Shown here: piece after piece, positions 26,511 to 34,619 of the stretch
Numbering within the stretch: position 1 is the first letter of the stretch
How the letters are laid out: the number at the start of each line of letters is the position of its first letter
Source of the DNA: Streptantibioticus_C sp963761325
Lineage (GTDB): Bacteria > Actinomycetota > Actinomycetes > Streptomycetales > Streptomycetaceae
Direction: 5' to 3'
DNA: 64,000 bases
Assembly (NCBI GenBank): GCA_963761325.1
Contig: CAVXGZ010000008.1
Span: 1,116,001 to 1,180,000, forward strand
Translations under genes and position numbers: made by a program
Notes under the pieces: model-generated
Seen by the model: only the letters and a program-made list of their open reading frames with translations
Database searches by the model: none
Told to the model about the DNA's origin: nothing

Positions 26511-26574
26511 CGTATATACGTGACCGAACATATCGCGAGTGCGCACGTTTCGGCAAGCGCGATACATCGCGAGT
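26511..26574. promoter_or_regulatory. Repeat-rich promoter region of the padR-type gene
   Basis: Contains the perfect palindrome CGTATATACG (26511-26520) and two copies of TCGCGAGT (26533-26540 and 26567-26574), 34 bases apart. The gene start is at 26494, so these flank its likely promoter and are candidate PadR operators. The patch is A+T-rich for this genome. Confidence 0.45.
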
Positions 26575-26653
26575 TTTCGGAGGCATGGCGGAGCGGGAGC
26601 CCGGTGGTCCGAGCCGGCCGGCGCGGCGCGCGGGGGCCGCGCGCCGCGATGCG

Positions 26654-29488
26654 TCAGCCCAGCGAGGAGTACGCCACCACACCGCGGCGCAGCGAGTCGA
26701 CCGCCTTGTGGGCGGTGCGGCGCACGGTGCTGTCCGGCGGGGCGGCGTCGGCGATCTGGCCGAGCACGTCGATGAGCTGCTTGGTCCAGCGCACGAAGTC
26801 GCCGGCCGGCATGTCGGCCTCCCGCAGCACGGCGTCCAGGTCGTGACCGGAGGCCCAGCGGTGGGCGGACCAGGCGAAGCCGAGATCGGGCTCGCGCTGG
26901 CCGACCCCCTCGGTCTGGCTGATCTTGTGGCTGTCCTCCAGGTCGTCCAGCCGGCCCCAGATCCGGACCATCTCGCCGAGCGCCTGCCGGGCGGTGCCGT
27001 TGGGCAGCTTGGGCGCCGCGGCGTCGTCGGCGGCCCGGGCCTCGTAGACCAGCGCCGAGACGCAGGCCGCCAGGTCGGCCGGGCCCAGGCCCTCCCAGAT
27101 CCCGTCCCGCAGGCACTCGCTGGCCAGCAGGTCCAACTCGCCGTAGAGGCGGGCGAGCCGGCGGCCGTGCTCGGTGACCCGGTCGGCCTCCAGGTAGCCC
27201 AGCTCGGTCAGCAGGGCGCAGATCCGGTCGAAGGTGCGGGCGATGGTGTTGGTGCGGCCCTCGATCCGCCGCTCCAGCGCCTTGGTGTCCCGGCGCAGCC
27301 GCTGGTAGCGCTCGGCCCAGCGGGCGTGGTCCTCCCGCTCGGCGCAGCCGTGGCACGGGTGGGCGCGGATCTCGGTGCGCAGCCGGGCGATCTCGGTGTC
27401 GTCGGTGGCGGCCGAGCGGTGCCGGTGCCGCCGGGGCCCGTGGATGCCCGCCGAGCCGGCCTTGGAGCGCATCGCCGACGCCAGGTCGCGGCGGGACTGC
27501 GGGCTGCGCGGGTTGAACGACTTGGGGATGCGCATCCGCTCCAGCGCCTCGACCGGGACCGGGAAGTCCATCGAGGCGAGCCGCTTGACCTGCCGCTCCG
27601 CGGTGAGCACCAGCGGGCGCGGGCCGTCGTCGAACTCCTGCTGGCCCGGCCGGTGGTGGCGGCCCTGGCTGCGCCCGGCCGGCACCCCCGGATCGAGCAC
27701 CAGCGCGAGGCCGGCGAACTTGCCGGACGGGACGTGGATGATGTCGCCCGGCTTGAGCTTCTCCAGCGCCTCGGCCGCCTCGGCCCGGCGCTCGGCGGCG
27801 CCCTGACGCGACAGCTGGGTCTCCCGGTCCTTCAGATCCCGGCGCAGCTGCGCGTACTCCTCGAAGTCGCCGAGGTGGCAGGTCATCCCGCGCTGGTAGC
27901 CGGTCAGACCCTCCTCGTTGCGCTGGACCTGGCGGGAGATGCCGACGACCGACTTGTCCGCCTGGAACTGGGCGAACGAGGTCTCCAGCAGCTCGCGCGA
28001 GCGGTGCCGCCCGAACTGGCCGACCAGGTTGACCGCCATGTTGTACGACGGCTTGAAGGAGGAGCGCAGCGGATAGGTGCGGGTGCCGGCCAGCCCGGCC
28101 AGGCCGCCCGGGTCGAGACCGCGCTGCCACAGCACGACCGCGTGGCCCTCCACGTCGATGCCCCGGCGGCCGGCCCGGCCGGTGAGCTGGGTGTACTCGC
28201 CGGGCGTGATGTCGGCGTGGGTCTCGCCGTTCCACTTGACGAGCTTCTCCAACACCACCGAGCGGGCGGGCATGTTGATGCCCAGCGCCAGCGTCTCGGT
28301 GGCGAACACCGCCTTGACCAGGCCGCGGACGAACAGCTCCTCCACGACCTCCTTGAACGTCGGCAGCATGCCCGCGTGGTGGGCCGCGATGCCGCGCTCC
28401 AGCCCTTCCAGCCACTCGTAGTACCCCAGGACGTTCAGGTCCTCGCGGGGGATGGCGGCGGTGCGCTCCTCGACGATCTCGCGGACCCGGGCGCGCGCCG
28501 CGTCGTCGTTGAGCCGCAGCCCGGCGTGCAGGCACTGCTGGACCGCCGCCTCGCAGCCGGCGCGGCTGAAGATGAAGGTGATGGCGGGCAACAGGCCCTC
28601 GGCGTCGAGGCGTTCGATGACCTCGGGGCGGGACGGGGTCCAGATCCGGCTGCGCTGCCGGCGCTCCCGCTCGCGGTCCGCCTCGTAGCCGCGGCGGCGC
28701 CGGTCGCGCGGGTTGAAGGAGCGGACGCTCTCCATCCGGGCGAGCCGCTCCAGGTCCGGGTTGACCTCCAGCTTGGCGCTGCCGGCGCCGGCGTCGTCCC
28801 GCTCCTCGAACAGGTCGTACATCCGCCGGCCGGCCAGCACGTGCTGCCACAGCGGGACCGGGCGGTGCTCGGAGACGATGACCGCGGTGTCGCCGCGCAC
28901 GGTGTCGAGCCAGTCGCCGAACTCCTCGGCGTTGGAGACCGTGGCGGACAGCGAGACCAGGGTCACCGACTCCGGGAGGTGGATGATGACCTCCTCCCAC
29001 ACCGCGCCGCGCACCCGGTCGGACAGGTAGTGCACCTCGTCCATCACCACGTAGCCCAGGCCGTCGAGCGTGCGGGAGCCCGCGTAGAGCATGTTGCGCA
29101 GCACCTCGGTGGTCATCACCACCACCGGGGCCTCGGAGTTGACGCTGTTGTCCCCGGTGAGCAGGCCGACGCGCTCCGGGCCGTAGCGCCGGACGAGGTC
29201 GGCGTACTTCTGGTTGGACAGCGCCTTGATGGGCGTGGTGTAGAAGCACTTGCGGCCCTCGGCGAGCGCCAGATGGACCGCGAACTCGCCCACGATGGTC
29301 TTGCCCGAGCCGGTGGGGGCGGCCACCAGCACGCCCTTGCCCGCCGCCATCTCCTCGCAGGCCGCGATCTGGAACGGATCCAGGCCGAACTCGTACATCT
29401 CGCGGAAGGAGCCGAGGGGGGTGGCCAGGTCGGCGGCACGCCGCCGGGAGGCCGCATAGCGCTCGGCTGGTGGGATCTCGTCGGTCAT
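26654..29488 (-). CDS. DExH-box RNA helicase, Ski2/Mtr4-like (HelY type)
   Basis: A 944-residue superfamily 2 helicase. Motif I is APTGSGKT, Ia TTPIKALSNQK, II DEVH, III SATVSN, and motif VI QLTGRAGRRGID. After the two RecA domains comes a winged-helix/ratchet region and a C-terminal DSHCT-like helical bundle (about 770-944). A CHGCAEREDH segment near residue 710 could bind zinc. Actinobacterial HelY relatives are thought to unwind structured RNA for degradation. ATG 29488 is the start. It ends the long minus-strand series that contains tatC and the pafBC genes, an arrangement conserved in streptomycetes as far as I remember. Confidence 0.92.
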   Translation of the reverse strand: MTDEIPPAERYAASRRRAADLATPLGSFREMYEFGLDPFQIAACEEMAAGKGVLVAAPTGSGKTIVGEFAVHLALAEGRKCFYTTPIKALSNQKYADLVRRYGPERVGLLTGDNSVNSEAPVVVMTTEVLRNMLYAGSRTLDGLGYVVMDEVHYLSDRVRGAVWEEVIIHLPESVTLVSLSATVSNAEEFGDWLDTVRGDTAVIVSEHRPVPLWQHVLAGRRMYDLFEERDDAGAGSAKLEVNPDLERLARMESVRSFNPRDRRRRGYEADRERERRQRSRIWTPSRPEVIERLDAEGLLPAITFIFSRAGCEAAVQQCLHAGLRLNDDAARARVREIVEERTAAIPREDLNVLGYYEWLEGLERGIAAHHAGMLPTFKEVVEELFVRGLVKAVFATETLALGINMPARSVVLEKLVKWNGETHADITPGEYTQLTGRAGRRGIDVEGHAVVLWQRGLDPGGLAGLAGTRTYPLRSSFKPSYNMAVNLVGQFGRHRSRELLETSFAQFQADKSVVGISRQVQRNEEGLTGYQRGMTCHLGDFEEYAQLRRDLKDRETQLSRQGAAERRAEAAEALEKLKPGDIIHVPSGKFAGLALVLDPGVPAGRSQGRHHRPGQQEFDDGPRPLVLTAERQVKRLASMDFPVPVEALERMRIPKSFNPRSPQSRRDLASAMRSKAGSAGIHGPRRHRHRSAATDDTEIARLRTEIRAHPCHGCAEREDHARWAERYQRLRRDTKALERRIEGRTNTIARTFDRICALLTELGYLEADRVTEHGRRLARLYGELDLLASECLRDGIWEGLGPADLAACVSALVYEARAADDAAAPKLPNGTARQALGEMVRIWGRLDDLEDSHKISQTEGVGQREPDLGFAWSAHRWASGHDLDAVLREADMPAGDFVRWTKQLIDVLGQIADAAPPDSTVRRTAHKAVDSLRRGVVAYSSLG

Positions 29489-29578
29489 CGTGCGTACGAG
29501 ACTACCGGCCCCCTACGACACCGGGCGTGATCTTTTCCCCACCGGCCCGTCCGGATCCGCCCGGGCCCGCGCGGCGCG

Positions 29579-30466
29579 TCAGGCCAGCAGCCGCAGCGCG
29601 CCCGGCACCGCCTCGACGTCGAGCGGCAGCGGGCCGATCCGCTCGCCGTCCGCGTAGCCGCTGACCCCGTCGGCGGCCAGCCGCACCCGGGCGGCCCGGT
29701 GCACGGTGACCACCGGGTGCGTGACGTGGGTGCCCCGGTAGACCCGGGGGAAGACCCGCAGCAGCGTGCGGCGGCTGCACGGGCCGACGACGGTGACCTC
29801 CAGCAGCCCGTCGTCCAGCTCCGCGGCCGGGCAGATGCGCATCCCGCCGCCGTAGGAGGGTCCGTTGCCGACCGCGACCAAGGTGGCCTCGACCGCCTGC
29901 TCGGGCCCGTCGTCCAGCCGGATCCGGTACGGGATCGGGCGCAGCCCGGCGAGCTCGGCGAGCATGGCCGCGTCGTAGCGCAGCCGGCCGGTGGGCCACT
30001 TCATGCGGTTGCCGCGGTCGTTGACCCGGGAGTCGAAACCGGAGGCCAGCACGGTGCCGAACCAGCGCTCGCCGGCCCGGCCGAGGTCGAGGGTGCGCAC
30101 CCGGTCGGCGCGCAGCGCGTCGGCTATCCGCTCGCCCGCCGCCGCGGGCCGGCGCACCGGCAGGTCGCAGGAGCGGGCGAAGTCGTTGCCGGTGCCGGCC
30201 GCCACGACGCCCAGCGGCACCCCGGTGCCGGCCACGGCGCGCAGCGCGAGCGAGACCATCCCGTCGCCGCCGACCGCGACCAGCGCCCGCGGCCGGCCGG
30301 CCACCGCATCCCGGGCCCGGCGCAGCGCGTCGTCCGCGTCGGCGCCCAGCACGGTGCGTATCGGGAAGCCCGCGTCGCGCAGGGCGGCCGCGGCGGGCTG
30401 GGCGGCGTGCGCACCGCGGCCGCGGCCCGCGGTGGGATTGACGAAGAGGACGATCTCGCTGGTCAC
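29579..30466 (-). CDS. Diacylglycerol kinase-family lipid kinase (YegS/DgkB type)
   Basis: A 295-residue lipid kinase. The N-terminal catalytic domain has the phosphate-binding motifs NPTAGRGRG and VAVGGDGM, plus VVAAGTGNDFARS; the C-terminal beta-sandwich has GNGPSYGGGMRICPAAELDDGLLEVTVV, with the conserved DDG. It presumably phosphorylates diacylglycerol or a related membrane lipid using ATP. The start is GTG. It lies 56 bases downstream of tatC and 90 bases before the helicase gene, probably in one transcript. Confidence 0.92.
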   Translation of the reverse strand: MTSEIVLFVNPTAGRGRGAHAAQPAAAALRDAGFPIRTVLGADADDALRRARDAVAGRPRALVAVGGDGMVSLALRAVAGTGVPLGVVAAGTGNDFARSCDLPVRRPAAAGERIADALRADRVRTLDLGRAGERWFGTVLASGFDSRVNDRGNRMKWPTGRLRYDAAMLAELAGLRPIPYRIRLDDGPEQAVEATLVAVGNGPSYGGGMRICPAAELDDGLLEVTVVGPCSRRTLLRVFPRVYRGTHVTHPVVTVHRAARVRLAADGVSGYADGERIGPLPLDVEAVPGALRLLA

Positions 30467-30522
30467 GCGCGGGACCCTACCGGCTGCCCCCGTCCGGGCG
30501 ACAGCCGTCGGAGTGGACCGGA

Positions 30523-31443
30523 TCAGGTCGCGTCGTCGAATCCGTCACCGAGGTCGCTCGGCCGCTCGTCCAGCGCCGGGGTGGAGACCGGTTCGACGGC
30601 CGGCAGGCCGTCCGGCGTCAGGTCGAGGTCGGAGGCCTCGTCGGGGCTGAGGCCGTCGTCGGCCCGGCGGGCCTTGCGGCGGTCGTTGATCAGCGAGAAG
30701 CCTATGGCGATGAAGAACAGCGCGGTGATCGGCGCGGCCAGCGCCAGCATGGTCAGCGGGTCGGTGCTGGGCGTGGCAACGGCGGCGAAGACCGTGATGC
30801 CCATGACCATCCAGCGCCACCAGCCGAGCATCCGGCGGCCGCTGAGGATGCCGCTGAGGTTGAGCAGGACCAGCAGCAGCGGCAGTTCGAAGGAGAGCCC
30901 GAAGACGATGACCATGCGCTCGAGCAGATCGAGGTAGCTGTCGAGCGGCAGCAGGTTGGTGACCTTGTCCGGGGTCAGGTCGATCAGCACCCGGGCGGTG
31001 GTCGGAAGTATGAAGTACGCCAGGGCGGCGCCGCCGACGAACAGCGGAACGCCGGCGCCGACGAAGGTGAGCGCGTACTTCTTCTCGTGCCGGTGCAGGC
31101 CGGGCGCGAGGAAGGCCCACAGCTGGTAGAGCCAGACCGGCGTGGCGACCAGCACGCCGACCATCAGACCCACCTTCAGCATGACGCTGAACGGCCCGAG
31201 CAGCCCGCTGATGGACAGCACGGCGCAGTGCTTGCCGGGCGGCATCGCCTGGCCGGCCTGGATCGTGCACCCGATGATCTTGTTGATCGGGTGGATCAGG
31301 AAGGTGATGATCCGCCGGTAGTACAGGAACGAGACAACACAGATCACACCGATCGCGAGCAGCGACTTCACCAGGCGGTTACGCAGCTCGCGCAGGTGAT
31401 CCGCGAGCGGCATCCGCCCTTCGGGGTCCTTGGTCTTGGGCAA
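30523..31443 (-). CDS. tatC: Sec-independent protein translocase TatC
   Basis: Core twin-arginine translocon subunit that binds RR signal peptides, 306 residues. The N-terminal MPLADHLRELRNRLVKSL matches the TatC signature, and there are six transmembrane segments with LLERMVIVFGLSFELPLLLVLLNLSG and PSTDPLTMLALAAPITALF. The C-terminal tail of about 60 residues is acidic and Pro-rich. The start codon is TTG 31443. In other streptomycetes tatA normally precedes tatC, but here the 190 bases upstream contain no TatA frame. Confidence 0.95.
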   Translation of the reverse strand: MPKTKDPEGRMPLADHLRELRNRLVKSLLAIGVICVVSFLYYRRIITFLIHPINKIIGCTIQAGQAMPPGKHCAVLSISGLLGPFSVMLKVGLMVGVLVATPVWLYQLWAFLAPGLHRHEKKYALTFVGAGVPLFVGGAALAYFILPTTARVLIDLTPDKVTNLLPLDSYLDLLERMVIVFGLSFELPLLLVLLNLSGILSGRRMLGWWRWMVMGITVFAAVATPSTDPLTMLALAAPITALFFIAIGFSLINDRRKARRADDGLSPDEASDLDLTPDGLPAVEPVSTPALDERPSDLGDGFDDAT

Positions 31444-31516
31444 CCCGCGTCCTCGTCTCGTGCGGCAGCCGTCGTCGGCTAGGGGTACCGATAGGGCTTG
31501 GTGCGGCGGTGCGTCG

Positions 31517-31536
31517 GGCGGGCGCTCGCGCCCGCC
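31517..31536 (-). terminator. Hairpin between the small membrane-protein gene and tatC
   Basis: GGCGGGCGC and GCGCCCGCC pair perfectly around a tight TC centre, so the inner pairs must open to make a loop. It lies downstream of the gene at 31632-31835 and could terminate or attenuate transcription before tatC. Confidence 0.45.
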
Positions 31537-31631
31537 GATCGTTGCTGCGTAACGGAAGCGATCGTAACGCCCAGTGGTGAACCCCTGGCAATCCCCCCTC
31601 GGTCCGGATTTCCCGGCGCGTCAGGCAGCCG

Positions 31632-31835
31632 TCACCGTCGGGTCAGGTCGCCGGTGCGGGCGGCCAGCGGCTCGGCGGCACGCTGGAAGCGCTCGGCGGC
31701 GCCGCCCAGCTCCCGCGAGCTGGCGCCGATCTGCCGGGCCAGCCGGCCGGTTTCGAGGTAGACCCGCACGCCCAGCACACCGAGCACGGCGACGCCGCAG
31801 AACGCGAGAGCGGTGGAGAGGAGGACCCAGAGCAT
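31632..31835 (-). CDS. Small single-pass membrane protein (67 residues), function unknown
   Basis: One N-terminal transmembrane helix (LWVLLSTALAFCGVAVLGVLGV, residues 2-23) followed by an amphipathic Arg/Glu-rich helix of about 40 residues. This topology resembles TatA, but the FG hinge and K/E-rich KLP element that define TatA are missing, so I do not call it TatA. It sits between the zinc-ribbon protein and tatC. Start ATG 31835; no strong ribosome-binding site. Confidence 0.55.
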   Translation of the reverse strand: MLWVLLSTALAFCGVAVLGVLGVRVYLETGRLARQIGASSRELGGAAERFQRAAEPLAARTGDLTRR

Positions 31836-31869
31836 GCGGCGAGCCTAGCGGCCCGGGCCGGACGCGGCG

Positions 31870-32109
31870 TCAGCCGGTGTGCAGCCGCATGGTGCGCACC
31901 CCGCCACCGGTCAGCAGCTCCACGATGCGGTCGCCGGCCGGCTTGCGGACCGACTCGCCGCAGTCGGGGCAGGTGAAGGAGTAGAAGGTGGTCTTCGCGC
32001 TGCCGCCGATGGCGAGCAGCAGGGCGGCGGAGCGCAGTTCGAAGCTGGAGCGGCACTCCGGGCAGGCCGCCCGGAAGAGCGTGCCGCCCGCGGTGGTGGT
32101 GGCCGTCAT
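31870..32109 (-). CDS. Small zinc-ribbon protein
   Basis: A 79-residue protein with two CxxC pairs (CPEC at about 16-19, CPDC at about 47-50) spaced as in a FmdB-like zinc ribbon. ATG 32109 is chosen because TGAGGAC, overlapping the pafC stop codon, forms its ribosome-binding site; an in-frame start six codons upstream lies inside pafC. It is therefore translationally linked to pafC. A role in transcription or protein contacts is plausible but not shown. Confidence 0.7.
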   Translation of the reverse strand: MTATTTAGGTLFRAACPECRSSFELRSAALLLAIGGSAKTTFYSFTCPDCGESVRKPAGDRIVELLTGGGVRTMRLHTG

Positions 32110-32116
32110 CGTGTCC

Positions 32117-33073
32117 TCACCGCTCACCGTAGGCCGCCAGTGCCCGTGTCGCGGCCCGCCGGGCGCTGTCGGCCAGCTCCGCGGGGGCCGTGATCCGCCC
32201 GTCCCGGCCGAGCCGCAGCGCGAGCCGGCGCAGCGATTCCGGGTCCGGGGTGCGCAGGGTGACCCGCAGGCCGCCGTCGGGCAGCTCCTCGGCGCTGTCG
32301 TACGGGTAGTACTCGGCCACCCAGCGGCCGCCGGGGCCGACCTCCACGACCACCTCGGGGTCGTCGCAGGACGGCTGCACGAGCCCGGCGGACAGGTCGC
32401 GCGGCTCGATCCGCGGCGGGTCGGCGGCCTCGTCCAGCAGCTTGATCTCGGCCACCCGGTCGAGCCGGAACATCCGGCGGTCCTCCGACAGCCGGCACCA
32501 CGCCTCGAAGTAGGTGTGCCCGACCGCGAAGAGCCGGATCGGGTCCACCTCGCGCTCGGTCAGCTCGTCGCGGGCCGGCGAGTAGTAGCGGATCCACAGC
32601 CGGCGCCGCTCGGCGATGGCCCGGTCCACGTCGGCGAAGACGCTGCCCTCGGACTCGAAGGTCACCGACAGCCGGGCGGACGCGCCGGCCGCCTCGCCGG
32701 CCGCCGTCTCCAGCTTGGCGCAGGCCCGCAGCAGCGCCTGCCGGTCGCTGTCGCGCAGGCCGGGCAGGGTGGCGACCGCCCGGGCCGCGACCAGCAGCGC
32801 GGTGGCCTCGTCGGCGGCGAGCCGCAGCGGCTGGGCCACGTCGTCGGCGGTGCCGGGGTTGTGCCACCAGATGCGTTCGCCGTCGGTGTCGATGTCCAGC
32901 AGGTCGCCGCCGCGGAAGCTGGTGCCGCACATCGGCAGTACGTTCAGGTCGCCGATCAGCTCGGCCTCGGTCACCCCGAAGGCGCGGGCCACGTCGCTGA
33001 CCCGGGCCCCCGGCCGCTCGCGCAGGTAGGTCACCAGGGACAGCATGCGCCTGGTCTGGTCGATCGCGTTCAC
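32117..33073 (-). CDS. pafC: WYL-domain transcriptional regulator PafC
   Basis: A 318-residue WYL protein: N-terminal winged HTH (TRRMLSLVTYLRERPGARVSDVARAFGVTEAEL), central WYL beta-barrel (RLWIRYYSPARDELTEREVDPIRLF) and C-terminal WCX domain. With PafB it forms the PafBC activator of the mycobacterial LexA-independent DNA-damage response; the gene pair typically follows pafA. Here it starts 18 bases after pafB on the same strand, with two FKBP genes between pafA and pafB. Confidence 0.9.
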   Translation of the reverse strand: MNAIDQTRRMLSLVTYLRERPGARVSDVARAFGVTEAELIGDLNVLPMCGTSFRGGDLLDIDTDGERIWWHNPGTADDVAQPLRLAADEATALLVAARAVATLPGLRDSDRQALLRACAKLETAAGEAAGASARLSVTFESEGSVFADVDRAIAERRRLWIRYYSPARDELTEREVDPIRLFAVGHTYFEAWCRLSEDRRMFRLDRVAEIKLLDEAADPPRIEPRDLSAGLVQPSCDDPEVVVEVGPGGRWVAEYYPYDSAEELPDGGLRVTLRTPDPESLRRLALRLGRDGRITAPAELADSARRAATRALAAYGER

Positions 33074-33091
33074 GAAGGCCGGTCCTCCCCC

Positions 33092-34063
33092 TCAACAGCC
33101 CTTGGCGACGGCACGCAGCCGGTCGATGACGTCGGCCCGCAGCTCGGCCGGTTCCACCACGAACGCGTCCGGGCCGAACTCCACCAGCCAGGCGTCGAGT
33201 CCGTGCCCGTACGGGATCTCCAGCTCGTCCCACTCGGCGTCCACCGGGACGGTCTCGATCGCCCGGGAGCGCAGCGGGTACCCGGCGCCACGGCGCAGCC
33301 TGACCCGGGCGGTGGAGGTCGCGCCCTCGCCGGCCCAGCTCTCCACCGTCTGGCGCACGTCGACGTGGTCGGGCACCTCGGCGGTGAAGCGGCCGGCCCG
33401 GGAGCGGACGCGGCCGGAGATCCGGCTGAGCCGGAAGACCCGCCGGGCGCCGCGCCCGCGGTCCCAGCCGGCCAGGTACCAGTGGCCGCGCCAGCACTCC
33501 AGGGCCCACGGTTCGACCTCGCGCTGCTCCGGCCGCACCGCGTTGGCCTTGCGGTAGTCGAAGACCACCGGGCGGCGGTCCCTGGCGGCCAGCATCAGCG
33601 GTTCGAAGGCCGGCTCGTGGGCCGGGATGCGCGGCTCGATGACGCTGTGGCCGCCGGCCGGGTACTCGCCGTCCTCGCCGTCGCCGAACGGCACCCCGGC
33701 GGCCCGCAGCTTCTGCAGAGCGCCGCTGGCCGCGCCGGCGAGCCGGGCCTGCTGCCAGACCTTGGCGGCCAGGCCCAGGGCGGCGGCCTCCTCGGCGTCC
33801 AGCGAGATCTCCGGGAGCCGGTTGCGGTCCCGGCGGGCCACATAGCCGGTCACGTCGTCCAGGGAGTCCACGGTCTCGATGACCAGGCCGAGTTCGCGCA
33901 GGTCGTCCTTGTCCCGTTCGAACATCCGGTTGAAGGCGTCGTCGGAGTGGATCTCGCGGTAGGCCTCGATCGAGGAGCGCAACTCGCGCTTGCTGAGCGG
34001 GCGCCGGGTGTTCATCAGGCACAGGGCCAGGTTCATCAGCCGCTCGGCCTTGGCGATGGCCAT
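33092..34063 (-). CDS. pafB: WYL-domain transcriptional regulator PafB
   Basis: A 323-residue paralogue of PafC. The N-terminal winged HTH is in LMNLALCLMNTRRPLSKRELRSSIEAYREI, followed by a WYL domain (PVVFDYRKANAVRPEQREVEPWALECWRGHWYLAGWD) and a C-terminal WCX domain. ATG 34063 with GGAGGG eight bases upstream is preferred over a TTG three codons earlier. PafB and PafC probably act as a heterodimer; in mycobacteria single-stranded DNA is the reported activating ligand. No obvious RecA-NDp-like promoter motif was found ahead of genes in this window. Confidence 0.9.
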   Translation of the reverse strand: MAIAKAERLMNLALCLMNTRRPLSKRELRSSIEAYREIHSDDAFNRMFERDKDDLRELGLVIETVDSLDDVTGYVARRDRNRLPEISLDAEEAAALGLAAKVWQQARLAGAASGALQKLRAAGVPFGDGEDGEYPAGGHSVIEPRIPAHEPAFEPLMLAARDRRPVVFDYRKANAVRPEQREVEPWALECWRGHWYLAGWDRGRGARRVFRLSRISGRVRSRAGRFTAEVPDHVDVRQTVESWAGEGATSTARVRLRRGAGYPLRSRAIETVPVDAEWDELEIPYGHGLDAWLVEFGPDAFVVEPAELRADVIDRLRAVAKGC

Positions 34064-34133
34064 CGACAACACCCTCCTGTTCAGCTGTTACGCGGTCGAA
34101 CCTACCGCTCCGCGCCTCAAGGTCAAAAGCCGA

Positions 34134-34160
34134 CGGCCCCCGCCTGGACGGCGGGGGCCG
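34134..34160 (-). terminator. Terminator after the cytosolic FKBP gene
   Basis: An 11-bp perfect stem (CGGCCCCCGCC, loop TGGAC, GGCGGGGGCCG), 22 bases downstream of the FKBP stop and before pafB. Confidence 0.75.
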
Positions 34161-34182
34161 GACGGTGTTGGCGGCTGGCCGC

Positions 34183-34554
34183 TCAGACGGCGAGCAGGTC
34201 CACGACGAAGATCAACGTCTCGCCGGGCTTGATCAGCGGGGTCGGGCTCTGGTCGCCGTAGGCGAGGTGCGCGGGGATGGTCAGCTGGCGGCGCCCGCCG
34301 ACCTTCATGCCCTGCACGCCCTGGTCCCAGCCCTTGATGACCCGGCCGCCGCCCAGCGGGAAGCGGAACGGCTGGTTACGGTTCCAGCTCGCGTCGAACT
34401 CCTCGCCGGTGCTGAACGCGACGCCCACGTAGTGGACGGTCACGGTGTGGCCCGCCTTGGCCTCCTCGCCGTCGCCCTCCCAGAGGTCCTTGATCTCCAG
34501 GTCGGCCGGCGGCTCGCCGCCCGGGAAGTCGATCTCGGGCTTGTCGATGCTCAC
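34183..34554 (-). CDS. FKBP-type peptidyl-prolyl isomerase, cytosolic single-domain
   Basis: A 123-residue FKBP. The classical fold is seen in VTVHYVGVAFSTGEEFDASWNR, PFRFPLGGGRVIKGWDQGVQGMKVGGRRQLTIP and the C-terminal TLIFVVDLLAV, which keep the aromatic active-site residues (Tyr, Phe, Trp). GTG 34554 has GAGGAG eight bases upstream. No signal peptide, so it acts in the cytosol as a proline isomerase/folding helper. It pairs with the lipoprotein FKBP just upstream. Confidence 0.93.
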   Translation of the reverse strand: MSIDKPEIDFPGGEPPADLEIKDLWEGDGEEAKAGHTVTVHYVGVAFSTGEEFDASWNRNQPFRFPLGGGRVIKGWDQGVQGMKVGGRRQLTIPAHLAYGDQSPTPLIKPGETLIFVVDLLAV

Positions 34555-34619
34555 GTCTGTGCTCCTCGATGCGATTGCGCTGGTGGTCCAGTCTTGCAGA
34601 GCCGAGCCGCCGGACGGGC

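Noticed and set aside
25754..29530. 1,258-codon open frame on the plus strand opposite the helicase gene
   Set aside because: Antisense shadow; the helicase motifs are all on the minus strand.
31632..31835. TatA candidate beside tatC
   Set aside because: Right size and topology, but lacks the FG hinge and the KLP-containing amphipathic helix.
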